A DNA stretch of 64,000 bases from a bacterium BRH_c32 (GCA_001516025.1 LOEU01000019.1:1-64000), one strand, 5' to 3'; positions 42,535-52,909 are shown, numbered from the stretch's first letter. Numbers and translations: made by a program. Notes: generated from the sequence alone by a model not told the origin.

Positions 42535-43749
42535 TCAGTCAAATAAAGACTTGAATATATTGCCAAGCTTTTCCATCTGAATTTTTTGATTAAACTCTCT
42601 ATTAATATGTTCTCTAGCATTACTACCCAACTTTTCTAACAAAATCCGATTAAAATATAACCGCTCTATTGCTTTGGAAATATCAAGACTTGATTTTTCC
42701 TGAACTAATAGTCCAGTTTTGTTATTTAAAACAACCTCAGGAATACCAGCGTGAAATGTAGTAATACATGGTTTACCACAAGATTGGGCTTCCATTAGAA
42801 CTACTGGAGTACCTTCTTTGGTACCATTTTTCAATTTGATGCTAGTTAAGACAAATAGATCACAGTCTTGCATCTCCTTTAATACTATATCCCTTGAATT
42901 TTTCTGAGAAAGATTATCAATAAATACTACAGACTCATTCATTTGCAATTTATTTACTAATCGTTTTAGTGCATCTCCGTGAGGCCCACTTCCAACTATT
43001 TTATATAAAAAATCGCTTTTTATTTTCGGATATTTTGTTAAAAACAGATGAACCGCATTAATAGCATATTCAATACCTTTAACTTGATCTAATCTTGCAA
43101 CGGTTAATATAGTAAACTTATTTATTAATTTATTATTAAATCTAAATACTTCTAAATTAACACCTAAATGATGAATTAGTATTTTTTCTTCATTAAAACC
43201 GAGACTGACTAAGTCTTTTTTCATATCTTTGCTTAAGGCTAAAAAAAGGTCACCTTCCCTTTGGAGATATTTGTAGAAAGGTTTGTATCTAATGCTAAGT
43301 CTTCCCGAATCATAGCCATAAAAGGAAGTTATTAGCGGAACATTTAACTTTTTCTTCAATACTAATGAAGCAAATCCATTCTGGCCAAAATGAGCATGTA
43401 TTATTTTTATATCGGTTAGATGATTATACCTCAGTAGACAGTTTGTAAGATTCTTTAATGTAACACCTATGAAGTAATCGTTTGGTATTTTTAAGTACGG
43501 GGGTCTAAGAACGTTAGTATTCTTATAAGATTCAATTTCTTTGCAAGGTGAATCATAAAATCTAAATTTCTTTTTAAAATATTTCTTAAATGGATTAATA
43601 GGGGTTGGTGAGATCACTAAAGGTTTATATCCCATTTCTTGTAAGCCAATCACTTGATCATATACCCATGGAGAACTCGAGGGATTATTTTCACTTGGAT
43701 AGTGATCTCGAATTACCAATACGTCAAATTCATTCTTAATGAATATCAA
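42535..43749 (-). CDS. GT4-family glycosyltransferase
   Basis: 404 residues, GT-B fold: IHAHFGQNGFASLVL in the N-terminal domain, LTVARLDQVKGIEYAI, GSGPHGDALKRL and PVVLMEAQSCGKPCITTFHAGIPE with the donor-binding E-x7-E. It transfers one sugar in repeat-unit assembly, on the cytoplasmic face. Two bases separate it from the SDR gene upstream. Confidence 0.85.
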   Translation of the reverse strand: MIFIKNEFDVLVIRDHYPSENNPSSSPWVYDQVIGLQEMGYKPLVISPTPINPFKKYFKKKFRFYDSPCKEIESYKNTNVLRPPYLKIPNDYFIGVTLKNLTNCLLRYNHLTDIKIIHAHFGQNGFASLVLKKKLNVPLITSFYGYDSGRLSIRYKPFYKYLQREGDLFLALSKDMKKDLVSLGFNEEKILIHHLGVNLEVFRFNNKLINKFTILTVARLDQVKGIEYAINAVHLFLTKYPKIKSDFLYKIVGSGPHGDALKRLVNKLQMNESVVFIDNLSQKNSRDIVLKEMQDCDLFVLTSIKLKNGTKEGTPVVLMEAQSCGKPCITTFHAGIPEVVLNNKTGLLVQEKSSLDISKAIERLYFNRILLEKLGSNAREHINREFNQKIQMEKLGNIFKSLFD

Positions 43750-43751
43750 GC

Positions 43752-44654
43752 TTATTCCATTCCTTGTAATAATGCTTTAAGTTTAGTATTATCACCTATC
43801 ATTTCCCATATTTCATTCTCTCTATAGTCTAAGGCACCTATTTCAAGAAGATTTTCCTTCTGTTGTGATTTGGCTATATTCATTGCTAACTGTCGAATTT
43901 CAATCCCTTCACCACTGCAAATATTAATGATCTGATTCTTGGACTCGTTCAACTGGCTAAGTAATAATATATATTCATTTAGTTTTTCAATGTGTAAAAA
44001 ATCTCTTTTTTGTTCACCTCTTGTCATTTTAAACTTTTCATTTCGATTTAATGACGCTTGCAATTGACTTATGAAAAAATTCTCCGGCATATCAGATCCA
44101 TAAAAATTAAAAATCCTTAAGATTGTATAAGGTTTAGCTTCTTTCTCAGAAAAAGTAGAGATTAAAAACTCAGCCATTATTTTAGTTAAGGAATACGGTG
44201 AAACAGGAGATGGAATCATTTTTTCATTAAATGATAGACTATTTTTTGTACCATAAACTTCACTAGTACTTGCAAAATAAAATCCTTCATAATCACATTG
44301 CCTTAAACTTTGTAAAAGATTTAAAGTACCTTTAACATTTACCTCATAGAGTTTATCATATAGAGAAAAATTTCGTTCACGGTTCAAAAGTGCACCGAAA
44401 TGAAATATAATATCGGGAGATGCTTTTTTGCAGGAATCTTCTATTTCGGAATAATTTGTTAAATCAGCCGTTAACTTAAAAATTTGGTCTGATTGACTAA
44501 TTAATTTTTGGGAAATAGAATTAAAATTGATATCTAGTAAATAAATGCGAGCATTTGAATCTGCAAGTTTTACTGCAAGCTTAGATCCAAGATAACCCCC
44601 ACCACCAGTAATCAAAATTTTTTTATTATCGAAGTAATCTATTCTTTGCACCAA
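43752..44654 (-). CDS. NAD-dependent epimerase/dehydratase (SDR), probable CDP-sugar reductase
   Basis: 300 residues. GGGGYLGSKLAVKL (Rossmann), FASTSEVYGT and the catalytic Y-x3-K in SPYSLTKIMAEF mark an extended SDR. It overlaps rfbG by 16 bases and starts at TTG (or GTG next to it). Next to rfbF/rfbG it may act on CDP-4-keto-6-deoxyglucose, in place of abequose or paratose synthases. No RfbH 3-dehydrase is present. Confidence 0.75.
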   Translation of the reverse strand: MVQRIDYFDNKKILITGGGGYLGSKLAVKLADSNARIYLLDINFNSISQKLISQSDQIFKLTADLTNYSEIEDSCKKASPDIIFHFGALLNRERNFSLYDKLYEVNVKGTLNLLQSLRQCDYEGFYFASTSEVYGTKNSLSFNEKMIPSPVSPYSLTKIMAEFLISTFSEKEAKPYTILRIFNFYGSDMPENFFISQLQASLNRNEKFKMTRGEQKRDFLHIEKLNEYILLLSQLNESKNQIINICSGEGIEIRQLAMNIAKSQQKENLLEIGALDYRENEIWEMIGDNTKLKALLQGME

Positions 44655-45736
44655 ATTAATTCCTGGTTAGTTGCTTCATGAATATATTTGAGAAGAATTT
44701 CATCTGAGATAATTTTATTATTCTGATAAAATTCTTTATACCAATCAATTGTATGCTTAACTGTTTTAGAAAAACCCCATACTGGTCTCCAGTTCAATAA
44801 TTTATCTGCTTTTGTGCTATCAAGCATTAAAAAACCGGCTTCGTGAGGGTGATTTTCTCGATCAACATCATATTTAATTTCATCCCAGTTTTTTTTTGCT
44901 TCTTGTACTAATTCAATAACAGATACATTATTCTCCTTATTTGGACCAAAATTCCATGCCCCATCAAAACCTTTTTTCCCTTCGAGCATCCTCCATCCTA
45001 AAGTCAAATACCCGCTTAGCGGCTCTAATACAAACTGCCAAGGTCTGGTCGCGTGGGGATATCTTAAAAATAGAGATTCCGCATTTGAAGTAGCAGACAC
45101 TAAATCAGTTAGTATTCTGTCTTTTGCCCAATCTCCTCCACCAATAACATTACCGGCACGAGCACTTGAAAGCAATGGCATATCGGGCTGGTCAAAAAAA
45201 GATTCGCGAAATGCTGAAACAACAAGTTCTGTACAACCTTTTGAAGCACTATATGGGTCTCTACCACCCATTGTTTCATTTTCTCTATATCCCCAGATCC
45301 ACTCTTTATTTTCATAGCATTTATCGCTTGTAATTATTACTATGGCTTTCAAATTTGGCACGTTTCTGCATGCCTGTAAAATATTAACAGTACCCATAAC
45401 ATTTGTCTGAAAGGTATTCACCGGGTCAAGATATGATAATCTAACTAATGGTTGAGCAGCAAGATGAAAAATAATATCCGGTTTTATTCTCTTTACAATC
45501 TTATTAACTTGATCAAAATCATTAATATCTTGGATTGAACTTTCAATTTGTAAGTTTAATAAAGAGTAATGGTTTGGATTAGTTTCAGGTTCCAGAGCTA
45601 AACCATAAACTTGGGCACCCATCCTTTGTAACCAAAGTGCTAACCAAGAACCTTTAAAACCTGTGTGCCCTGTAATTAAAACTTTCTTATTTTTATAGAT
45701 ACCACCAAATAATTTGTCAATTACCAAACTTTCCAT
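44639..45736 (-). CDS. rfbG: CDP-glucose 4,6-dehydratase
   Basis: 365 residues: TGHTGFKGSWLALWLQRMGA, DIIFHLAAQPLVRLSY, IITSDKCYENKEW, the catalytic Y-x3-K in DPYSASKGCTEL and SARAGNVIGGGDWAKDRI are the recognised RfbG signature. It turns CDP-glucose into CDP-4-keto-6-deoxyglucose. It overlaps rfbF by 16 bases, so the two steps are translated together. Confidence 0.93.
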   Translation of the reverse strand: MESLVIDKLFGGIYKNKKVLITGHTGFKGSWLALWLQRMGAQVYGLALEPETNPNHYSLLNLQIESSIQDINDFDQVNKIVKRIKPDIIFHLAAQPLVRLSYLDPVNTFQTNVMGTVNILQACRNVPNLKAIVIITSDKCYENKEWIWGYRENETMGGRDPYSASKGCTELVVSAFRESFFDQPDMPLLSSARAGNVIGGGDWAKDRILTDLVSATSNAESLFLRYPHATRPWQFVLEPLSGYLTLGWRMLEGKKGFDGAWNFGPNKENNVSVIELVQEAKKNWDEIKYDVDRENHPHEAGFLMLDSTKADKLLNWRPVWGFSKTVKHTIDWYKEFYQNNKIISDEILLKYIHEATNQELIWCKE

Positions 45737-46494
45737 TTTGCATCTCCTTTATTCCATGCTTCTTCTAATTGTATTTTATCGCGCAGCATATCCATAGGTT
45801 TCCAGAAACCAAAATGTTTGTAGGCAAAAAGCCCACCATCCTTAGCAATAGATTCCAGAGGTTTTCTCTCCCAGATTGTATCATCACCTTCATTTATATA
45901 ATCAAAAATTCCAGGTTCACAAACAAAGTAACCACCATTGATCCAAGCTCCATCACCACTAGGTTTTTCCATAAAGTGATCAACTTTATCATTTTCGAAA
46001 ATCTCTAACGCACCAAATCTCCCTTCTGGCTGAACTGCTGTAACAGTTAATGTTTTACCATGAGACCTGTGAAAAGATAGAAGTTTCCCAATATCGATAT
46101 TACTCAAACCATCACCATAAGTAAGCATGAAGGAAGCATCTTTTAGATATTGCTCTGCTCTCTTGATACGTCCCCCTGTCATGGTATTTAAACCGGTATC
46201 TAAAACCGTAACTTTCCAAGGTTCGACGTATTTATTTAATATTTCAATACTATTATCAATTAGATTAAACGTTACATCTGATTGATGTAAAAAATAGTTT
46301 GCAAAAAACTCTTTAATAACATAAGACTTATAACCACCAAGTATCATAAATTCATTAAATCCATAATGTGAGTAAAGTTTCATAATATGCAGAAGTAAGG
46401 GTTTATCACCAATTTTAATCATTGGTTTGGGAATGTTAGCAGACTCTTCACTTATTCTTGTTCCAAAACCGCCTGCCAGTATAACAACTTTCAT
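45721..46494 (-). CDS. rfbF: glucose-1-phosphate cytidylyltransferase
   Basis: 257 residues from ATG 46494, chosen for the AAAGGA site upstream and the standard opening MKVVILAGGFGTRISEES; an in-frame start at 46536 would add 14 residues. KPMIKIGDKPLLLHIMKLY, YGDGLSNIDI and WINGGYFVCEPGIFDYI match RfbF. It makes CDP-glucose from CTP and glucose-1-phosphate. The ATG overlaps the stop of the methyltransferase gene (ATGA). Confidence 0.93.
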   Translation of the reverse strand: MKVVILAGGFGTRISEESANIPKPMIKIGDKPLLLHIMKLYSHYGFNEFMILGGYKSYVIKEFFANYFLHQSDVTFNLIDNSIEILNKYVEPWKVTVLDTGLNTMTGGRIKRAEQYLKDASFMLTYGDGLSNIDIGKLLSFHRSHGKTLTVTAVQPEGRFGALEIFENDKVDHFMEKPSGDGAWINGGYFVCEPGIFDYINEGDDTIWERKPLESIAKDGGLFAYKHFGFWKPMDMLRDKIQLEEAWNKGDAKWKVW

Positions 46495-47165
46495 ATTGAT
46501 TCCTTTGAGTATTTTTTCTTTTTTAAAATAAGACATGTAACTTTAAAATTTTTATTCCAATATCGATATTTTGGAAGAACAGCATTTTTCCATTTTTCAA
46601 ATTTATAGAATGGGGTTAATAATCTGATAATTTCGATAATTATTCTTTTGGGATTTCTTAATACATAGTAAGAAAATTTATAATCTGTTATTATCTCACT
46701 TTTTACAACAACAAATTTCGGAAATAATCTACTTACGTCCTCAATTGAAGGGCGAAAACCATTGTCAATAGGGTCAAAATGTGTTGGATAGTCTTTCGGT
46801 CCAGAAAATAATATGAAACCCCCTTCCTTTAACAATAAATTTAGTCTTGTACATATTTCTTCAATATCTTCGACATGTTCTAAAACATTACATAATAGAA
46901 TACAATCAAAACTTTCTTTTTTTAGCTCTTCAAAAAAATCATTATCATAAATGTTTCCTACAATATCAACACCGGCACCTGGACCTAAATCTAAGTTAAT
47001 TACGGTGTGTTTAGTTTTAATGGGATTTAAAAAGTATTTAAGAATATGATCATTAGTTTTATTGTAATTTTCTGATTGAGACCCAAAATTTAAAAACCTA
47101 CTACCAGTCTTTAACTCGATTGACATAATTTGCGTTCCAAGCCATTTTGCTTCGTTAATTAACAT
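46491..47165 (-). CDS. class I SAM-dependent methyltransferase
   Basis: 224 residues. LDLGPGAGVDIVGNI is the SAM-binding loop and CILLCNVLEHVEDIEEIC and LLLKEGGFILFSGPKDYP the following strands. It likely methylates a sugar or transfers to a chain end. It overlaps the upstream GT gene by 11 bases; the initial ten residues are in doubt because a second Met follows at residue 14. Confidence 0.75.
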   Translation of the reverse strand: MLINEAKWLGTQIMSIELKTGSRFLNFGSQSENYNKTNDHILKYFLNPIKTKHTVINLDLGPGAGVDIVGNIYDNDFFEELKKESFDCILLCNVLEHVEDIEEICTRLNLLLKEGGFILFSGPKDYPTHFDPIDNGFRPSIEDVSRLFPKFVVVKSEIITDYKFSYYVLRNPKRIIIEIIRLLTPFYKFEKWKNAVLPKYRYWNKNFKVTCLILKKKKYSKESI

Positions 47166-48273
47166 CTGAATGCCTCATTAAATTAAGATACTTTTCCACT
47201 GCAATTGTCAATGAATAATTTTGCTCAATATGTGCTCGATTTTTTCTAGCATCTATTTTACTTTCAAGTATATCTATCCAGGATTTCGAAATAGCGTCAA
47301 GGTCATGTTTAGGGACAACTCTCCCATAAGTATCATTTACAATTATGTCCTTCGCCCCACCTACATCAGTTAAGACACATGGGACACCACATGACATTGC
47401 TTCAAGAACAGAAATGGGAAATGTTTCAACTTTATCAGAAGTAAGAGTAAACAAATCGGCCGCCCAGTAATAATCAATAATATTCCCTGCTTCAGCTGCA
47501 GAAAATATCTTTACATTATCAATGTAATTTATATCTACAAATTCCTGAAGTAAATTTTGCTCTGAGATTCGATTATCGCCAACTAAAACTAAATAAACGT
47601 CTTTTCTTTTATTAAATAATTTACTGAACGCTTTAACTGCATCAATATGCCTTTTTTCCTCTCTAAAACCCGCAACCATTAAAATAACTTTACTAATTGG
47701 ATCGATTCCAATTCTCAAAAGAAATTCATTTCTAGAAAAACTTTTAGGAGCTAATATGAACTTGTTGGTATCAACTCCATTATGTATCTGCGTAAAAAAT
47801 GACTTATTTAATTTATATTTTTTTACTAAATAGTTTGTTTGTCTTTCAATACTTGTAATAAAAATTTCATTTTTCTTCTTGAACCTAAATGTAATAAAAT
47901 TAATAAAATAGGATTTAGAACCTCGTGCAATAGTAAAATGAATAGGATATAATATTTTATAATCTTTATTTATAAAATAATTTGCAATTTTTTGATAATG
48001 AATATCAGAAGAAATAACAGCATCATAATTTTCATATTTTAATTCATTTCGTATTTTTTTGATTATTCTAAAATCTAACTTTGAATTTCTACTATAGATT
48101 TTTACATTAATATTTTTGTTCAACCTTTCCAATAATGGAACATTTTGGGAGAGAATTCTTAAATGCACTTCATTACCTAATTTAAGAAATTCATTCATTA
48201 GACTAATAGTATAATTCTGTGCACCGCCAATATCAAGATCATTTAATACAACAAGAATTTTTAATTTTACCAT
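47155..48273 (-). CDS. GT4-family glycosyltransferase
   Basis: 372 residues: LNDLDIGGAQNYTISLMNEF, ILMVAGFREEKRHIDAV, LVLVGDN, and the donor site FPISVLEAMSCGVPCVLTDVGG. A retaining GT-B transferase of the capsule repeat unit. It shares one base with the GT2 gene upstream (TAATG). Confidence 0.85.
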   Translation of the reverse strand: MVKLKILVVLNDLDIGGAQNYTISLMNEFLKLGNEVHLRILSQNVPLLERLNKNINVKIYSRNSKLDFRIIKKIRNELKYENYDAVISSDIHYQKIANYFINKDYKILYPIHFTIARGSKSYFINFITFRFKKKNEIFITSIERQTNYLVKKYKLNKSFFTQIHNGVDTNKFILAPKSFSRNEFLLRIGIDPISKVILMVAGFREEKRHIDAVKAFSKLFNKRKDVYLVLVGDNRISEQNLLQEFVDINYIDNVKIFSAAEAGNIIDYYWAADLFTLTSDKVETFPISVLEAMSCGVPCVLTDVGGAKDIIVNDTYGRVVPKHDLDAISKSWIDILESKIDARKNRAHIEQNYSLTIAVEKYLNLMRHSDVN

Positions 48274-49214
48274 TATTTAGCGATAAATTTAATCTTGGAA
48301 ATGCTCCTTTTAATCATTTTCTTAAACACTTTATATAGTGTAAAAAACTTGATAAGTAGCAATAGTTTGAAATTACTGATTATACTATTATCCATTTTAA
48401 AATGATAAAAACCACACATAGATGCTAAAAAATAACCCTTTTTAGCTAGCAAAATGGATATAGTATCTAGTTCCCTTTGGTTAATTTTTACTTTATTTGC
48501 ATATGCGAAAATGGCATAACATAACGCTGAGTTAGTATGTAATAAATTACTGACATCATTATACTTTGATTGTAAACTTATTTGTTCACTATGTACCCTT
48601 TTGAGCGTTAGAATATTGGGGATGCTCACGATCTGATAATTAAAAGCAAGGTCAACGAGTAATTTGTGATCAGCCCAAATAAATTTTTCGTCGAATAAAT
48701 TATTTTTTAATATTATTTTTTTTGGCAATAACAATGAACAAAAATAAATTGGGAAAGAATGAGTTAAGGCAAATAGTAATTTATTTGGTTCATTGAATTC
48801 AACACCAAAATTTATTAAATTGTTTTTTCCATTGATATCTTGATGGAAGTTATAAGTTACTAATTCGTCTGGCTTATCGAGCATTGAGCGTAATTTAATA
48901 TGCTCTTCTAACATGGATTCTTTTAACAGATCATCATGACTTAACCATAAAAATAATTCGCCGCTCATCTTTTCAATACCATAATTCAAAGCTGAATAAA
49001 CGCCTCCGTTTTTTTTCTCATAGTATTTTATTTTATTACCAAAAGATTGTGCTACCTTTTCTGTTTTACCTTGGTCATTACTCCCATCATTAATTACGAT
49101 AATCTCTCTATTTTCATAGACCTGATATAATACACTTTTTATAGCATCAGACAGATAGTTTGAACCATTGTAGACCGGAATAATAACAGAAACTTTAGGA
49201 TTATAATCAATCAT
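48273..49214 (-). CDS. GT2-family glycosyltransferase
   Basis: 313 residues, GT-A fold: VSVIIPVYNGSNYLSDAI, NREIIVINDGSND, and the metal-binding LWLSHDD (in place of D-x-D). An inverting transferase using a nucleotide sugar. The C-terminal 60 residues are hydrophobic and basic and may touch the membrane. Confidence 0.85.
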   Translation of the reverse strand: MIDYNPKVSVIIPVYNGSNYLSDAIKSVLYQVYENREIIVINDGSNDQGKTEKVAQSFGNKIKYYEKKNGGVYSALNYGIEKMSGELFLWLSHDDLLKESMLEEHIKLRSMLDKPDELVTYNFHQDINGKNNLINFGVEFNEPNKLLFALTHSFPIYFCSLLLPKKIILKNNLFDEKFIWADHKLLVDLAFNYQIVSIPNILTLKRVHSEQISLQSKYNDVSNLLHTNSALCYAIFAYANKVKINQRELDTISILLAKKGYFLASMCGFYHFKMDNSIISNFKLLLLIKFFTLYKVFKKMIKRSISKIKFIAK

Positions 49215-49229
49215 TTAAATAATCGTAAA

Positions 49230-50480
49230 TTAGATTTTATTTTTACTTATTGAATCGCCCATATACTTATCCATAATTAAACAATAGATTATACCATAGA
49301 AAAAAATAAAGTAGTAGACCAAAGTTGCTTGAGCCCACATGAAGATAAGGACACCAAAGAAAGCCCCCCAGTATTTTGTTTTTTTTGCATTCTTATACAG
49401 ACGTTTAAGCAACATAAACCAAAAACCAAAAAGAAGAAAACTACCTAAAAGACCATATGTTAACAAGTGGGAAAGATACCCAACATGTATTTGGCTGCTA
49501 CCAATTGAATGTGAAGCTAGAGCTATTTGAGCAGTTAGATGTACTCCTGTTCCAAATAATAGAACTTCAGGGAAAAAATAAATGAAGTTTTGTAATGCAC
49601 CGAATCGTGTTGTGTTCGTAATCGAGCCTTCTTTAAATAATCGATTTGAGAACCACTCGTCAAAGTTATAGCCCACTAAATTTAGAATTATATATAATGA
49701 AATTGAGCCAATAACTATTATAAATATATTTTTTAAAATATTACTAGTATTATCTTTTTTTATTATATAAAATTGTATTAATAATAAAATAAATCCAACA
49801 ATAACATATCGATTATTGGATAAAAGTGAGATAATACCTACAAAAATCGCAAATATTGGACTATTGCCTTCCTTTCTATAATACAAATAATACCCAATCA
49901 TAGCGGATGCAAACGGTAAAAATGATAACCCCAACTCATTTAGATTAACAAATCCAAAAATCGACAAACGCCTATCCTGATAAATATCTCCAATAATATC
50001 GCTCACATTACTCTTCTGCCAAAATGGATTAGCATCTAAAAATGAATTGTTAAAAACTTGATAAATTGAAGCAAATACAGCCAAAACAACTGTGAGTTTA
50101 AAGATTTTTGATGTATTATTAATAAATTTATCACTAAAGTGTATATTATAAATAATAAGAATTATAAAAAATGTACCTATATGAAGATTGTTGATTAATT
50201 GATTAAATAAACCTCTTCTTTCATATTCTCCATTGAAGAATGTCCATGATATTTCATAAATAATATATAGAATCAAGAATATTAACTCTTTTGGAAGTTT
50301 GATTTTGTCAGCAAATAATACTAAATAAATAGAGCCCAAAATTATTGAATACGCCGAGAAATAATAAGTAGAACTTCTATCACCAGCAGTTCCTATTAAC
50401 ACAAAATAAGAAATTAATGGAGAAAAAAGCATTGCAAATAGAAATACTTTTGTAATTTTTGTAAAGGTATGTTCTTTCAT
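49230..50480 (-). CDS. O-antigen polymerase-like protein (Wzy)
   Basis: 416 residues with about ten to twelve membrane segments throughout and one larger periplasmic loop before GTGVHLTAQIALASHSIGSSQ, the position and style of Wzy/WaaL proteins. It would polymerise repeat units on the outer face of the inner membrane. It is one of the most AT-rich genes of the window. Only one intact polymerase is present; a fragment of another multi-span protein lies at 51728-51886. Confidence 0.75.
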   Translation of the reverse strand: MKEHTFTKITKVFLFAMLFSPLISYFVLIGTAGDRSSTYYFSAYSIILGSIYLVLFADKIKLPKELIFLILYIIYEISWTFFNGEYERRGLFNQLINNLHIGTFFIILIIYNIHFSDKFINNTSKIFKLTVVLAVFASIYQVFNNSFLDANPFWQKSNVSDIIGDIYQDRRLSIFGFVNLNELGLSFLPFASAMIGYYLYYRKEGNSPIFAIFVGIISLLSNNRYVIVGFILLLIQFYIIKKDNTSNILKNIFIIVIGSISLYIILNLVGYNFDEWFSNRLFKEGSITNTTRFGALQNFIYFFPEVLLFGTGVHLTAQIALASHSIGSSQIHVGYLSHLLTYGLLGSFLLFGFWFMLLKRLYKNAKKTKYWGAFFGVLIFMWAQATLVYYFIFFYGIIYCLIMDKYMGDSISKNKI

Positions 50481-50522
50481 TTTATAGTAGAAGTGAGATT
50501 GAAAAATTACTTAGATTGCAAT

Positions 50523-51719
50523 TTAATTTTTAGCCTCATTTATTATACTTGTATAAATCTTAATTAGATTAGTGACAATCTTCTCTTTATTGTGTCTAAT
50601 TAGTGCAATTCTTCTTGCATTTACTCTAAGTTTTGATATTAAATTAGGTGACGATATAATTTCTATAATTGCACCTGCCATTGCCCAAGGATCACCGTCC
50701 TGTATTAGAATACCATTTACATTATCATCAATTAATGTGCCTGTGCCACCAGCAAACGTTGCAATACTAGGTAAACCAAAAAGCATAGCTTCGCATAAAT
50801 TATTTGGACTATTTTCAATATGTGAAGGCATTATATAGATATCTGTATTTGCCATATAACTTGTAATTTCCTTTGCATTCAATTTTCCTAAAAAAATAAT
50901 TTCATTCAATATTAACTTATCATATTTTTTTCTTAATATATGTACAATTAAATCATCTTTACAAATACCAGCAATATACCATTTGAAATTTAATTTACCT
51001 TTATTTAATAGTTCTACTGCTTCAAATATAGTTTCAATCCCTTTATAAAAATTATTAGAACTCGTGGTAAAAAATATTTTTTCGTCTTTTTCAACCTTGA
51101 CATTACAACATTTATCATAAAATTCATCTCGTAATATCTCATCACAATGATAGTATTTACTTTGAGGTGCAAGAATTCTTGATATTCTATAATCCCACCT
51201 TGTTCTACCAATAACATACTTACAATTTTTAAGATATTCCTGTTCATTAAATCTCAATTTAGAGTAAGTTTTATAAATACTTTTAAAATTACCTGGAGAA
51301 AAAAAACTTAATGGCCATTTGATAGTTCTTTTCTTTATTTTTAGATATTTTTTTTCAAATCCTGAAAAAAATTTGTGATGATAAACCGTTAAATTTCCCT
51401 GTATTGAAACAACAATTGGTTGCATCGTATTTTTAATAATACAGCCAAATGATTGTTCTGTACCATGAATATGAATTACATCAGGTTTAACCTTATCAAT
51501 TACTGTTAAATATAGGTTTAAGTTTTCTCTATTATCAAATGATTTTCCTATTTTTCTTCCTATTTTTTGATAGATAGATCTATTTAGCTTTATAGAAAAG
51601 TAAGTTGTACCCTTATATTTAAATTCTTCGTTTTTGCAACCATGAAAAGCAACATACAAGTCGATTTTTGATTGTATTGCTTTATCTAATGAGCTTAACC
51701 ATCCACCAGTTTCTTTCAA
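50523..51719 (-). CDS. GT4-family glycosyltransferase, N-terminus damaged
   Basis: 398 residues from a TTG codon. The core is a GT-B transferase: VIHIHGTEQSFGCII, KIFFTTSSNNFYKGIETIFEAV, ITSYMANTDIYIMPSHIENS and NNLCEAMLFGLPSIATFAGG. In frame upstream of the TTG are 16 more codons that read WFTNTPSNASEYLNSE, the usual second strand of this subfamily (normally right after a start such as MKILWFTNTPSN), but no ATG, GTG or TTG exists before them and the frame closes at a stop near 51865. The start has been lost at a junction with a membrane-protein fragment. Either TTG 51719 is used and the enzyme lacks its first strand, or the gene is dead. Confidence 0.7.
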   Translation of the reverse strand: MKETGGWLSSLDKAIQSKIDLYVAFHGCKNEEFKYKGTTYFSIKLNRSIYQKIGRKIGKSFDNRENLNLYLTVIDKVKPDVIHIHGTEQSFGCIIKNTMQPIVVSIQGNLTVYHHKFFSGFEKKYLKIKKRTIKWPLSFFSPGNFKSIYKTYSKLRFNEQEYLKNCKYVIGRTRWDYRISRILAPQSKYYHCDEILRDEFYDKCCNVKVEKDEKIFFTTSSNNFYKGIETIFEAVELLNKGKLNFKWYIAGICKDDLIVHILRKKYDKLILNEIIFLGKLNAKEITSYMANTDIYIMPSHIENSPNNLCEAMLFGLPSIATFAGGTGTLIDDNVNGILIQDGDPWAMAGAIIEIISSPNLISKLRVNARRIALIRHNKEKIVTNLIKIYTSIINEAKN

Positions 51720-51727
51720 TTCAGAAT

Positions 51728-51886
51728 TTAGATATTCTGAAGCATTAGAAGGTGTGTTTGTAAACCAAATAAATATGGTTTTGCCATAAAATATGGGATA
51801 CCAGAAACACCAATTAATAAAAATACAAGTAAATAGTTTATAACTTTATTACTATTTTGATCTATTTGCAAATTCATACTTCTCAT
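51728..51886 (-). pseudogene. 5' fragment of a membrane protein gene
   Basis: 52 codons from ATG 51886. Residues 15-42 (INYLLVFLLIGVSGIPYF) are one membrane span in the style of an O-antigen polymerase start; after AKPYLFG the frame runs into the glycosyltransferase sequence in the wrong frame and stops. It marks the deletion junction that also removed the start of the neighbouring glycosyltransferase. Confidence 0.55.
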
Positions 51887-52909
51887 TTAATTTTGACTCA
51901 TTTTAATTATCAACTATTTTTGAATAACTGTTCATTGATCTAAAAACAACCTTATTCGGAGCATGACCACATAAAGCAATTACTCTATTATTCTTACCAA
52001 TCACTAAAGCATTTCCATTTTATACCTTCTTTAAAATAGCTTCATTTAAAGAATATGGAGTATCCATATTATTAAAATATCAGTTTCTTTATTTTCAATA
52101 ATTAGACTAATTACATTCAAATACGTTGAAATTATTGGTATTACAATCAGTATTGATCCATAAGTGCATTAAAGAATTTTCAAGGCGACTAATTAAAACG
52201 GATTAATTTGCTTCCATTAAATAATTAAGTATTTCTTCTGAAATTAAGACTCAAAAAGAATTAAATTACTACTGTTGGATAGTTTTTTCCATTTTTGTAA
52301 TATGTATTTTGTTCTTTAACACCATCTATTCTCCATTCAAATTCAAAATTATTTTACCTAATATAAATTTTTACTGGACAAAAGATATCGATGTACTGAT
52401 AAAATCTATTCTTAATTGTTGTATATAAGTAGTTTTTTTCTTTTTTGGAAGTTTCCAAGTAATATTATATAAATTCCAATGCATAATTTCTTGAAAATGA
52501 AAATAATTTGTAGTAGGGAAAAGAGCTTTTTCACCTTATTGTTCCAATCTTTTCACCCAATAACTCATTTTCATAAGTTAAAAATCTATGCTACCAAAGT
52601 TAAATGTTTATACATCTTTTTTATTCTACTTAATATAATTACCCATTAAAATTTTTTAAATCATTTTTTTAAAGAATGTTTGAGTATTCCTATAATGATG
52701 GAAATATTTTATAATGTAAAGAGCGATTAAGACTTAAATATGGATTATAATTGTAAAATCACAATATATGAATAGTCGTATAAAGGGACTTTTTAAACCA
52801 CATACATGAATAATTTCTGGATTTATTATATTTTTAATATCAGCGTAAAATTTTTCAATATTTCTGTTATTGTCAAGTATTTTTTCAAACTAATTCTTTC
52901 TATAAGTTA
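51887..52909 (-). pseudogene. about 1 kb of decayed, very AT-rich coding remains
   Basis: No frame longer than about 60 codons on either strand, although all flanking spaces in the locus are under 50 bp. Pieces of protein-like sequence can be read on the reverse strand in changing frames: 52893-52734 (KIINPEIIHVCGL-like, resembling the H-x-H-G segment of a GT4 transferase), a piece reading EWRIDGVKEQNTYYKNGKNY near 52350-52270, and one reading NRVIALCGHAPNKVVFRSMN near 52000-51910. At least two lost genes are likely, one a glycosyltransferase. Confidence 0.55.
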
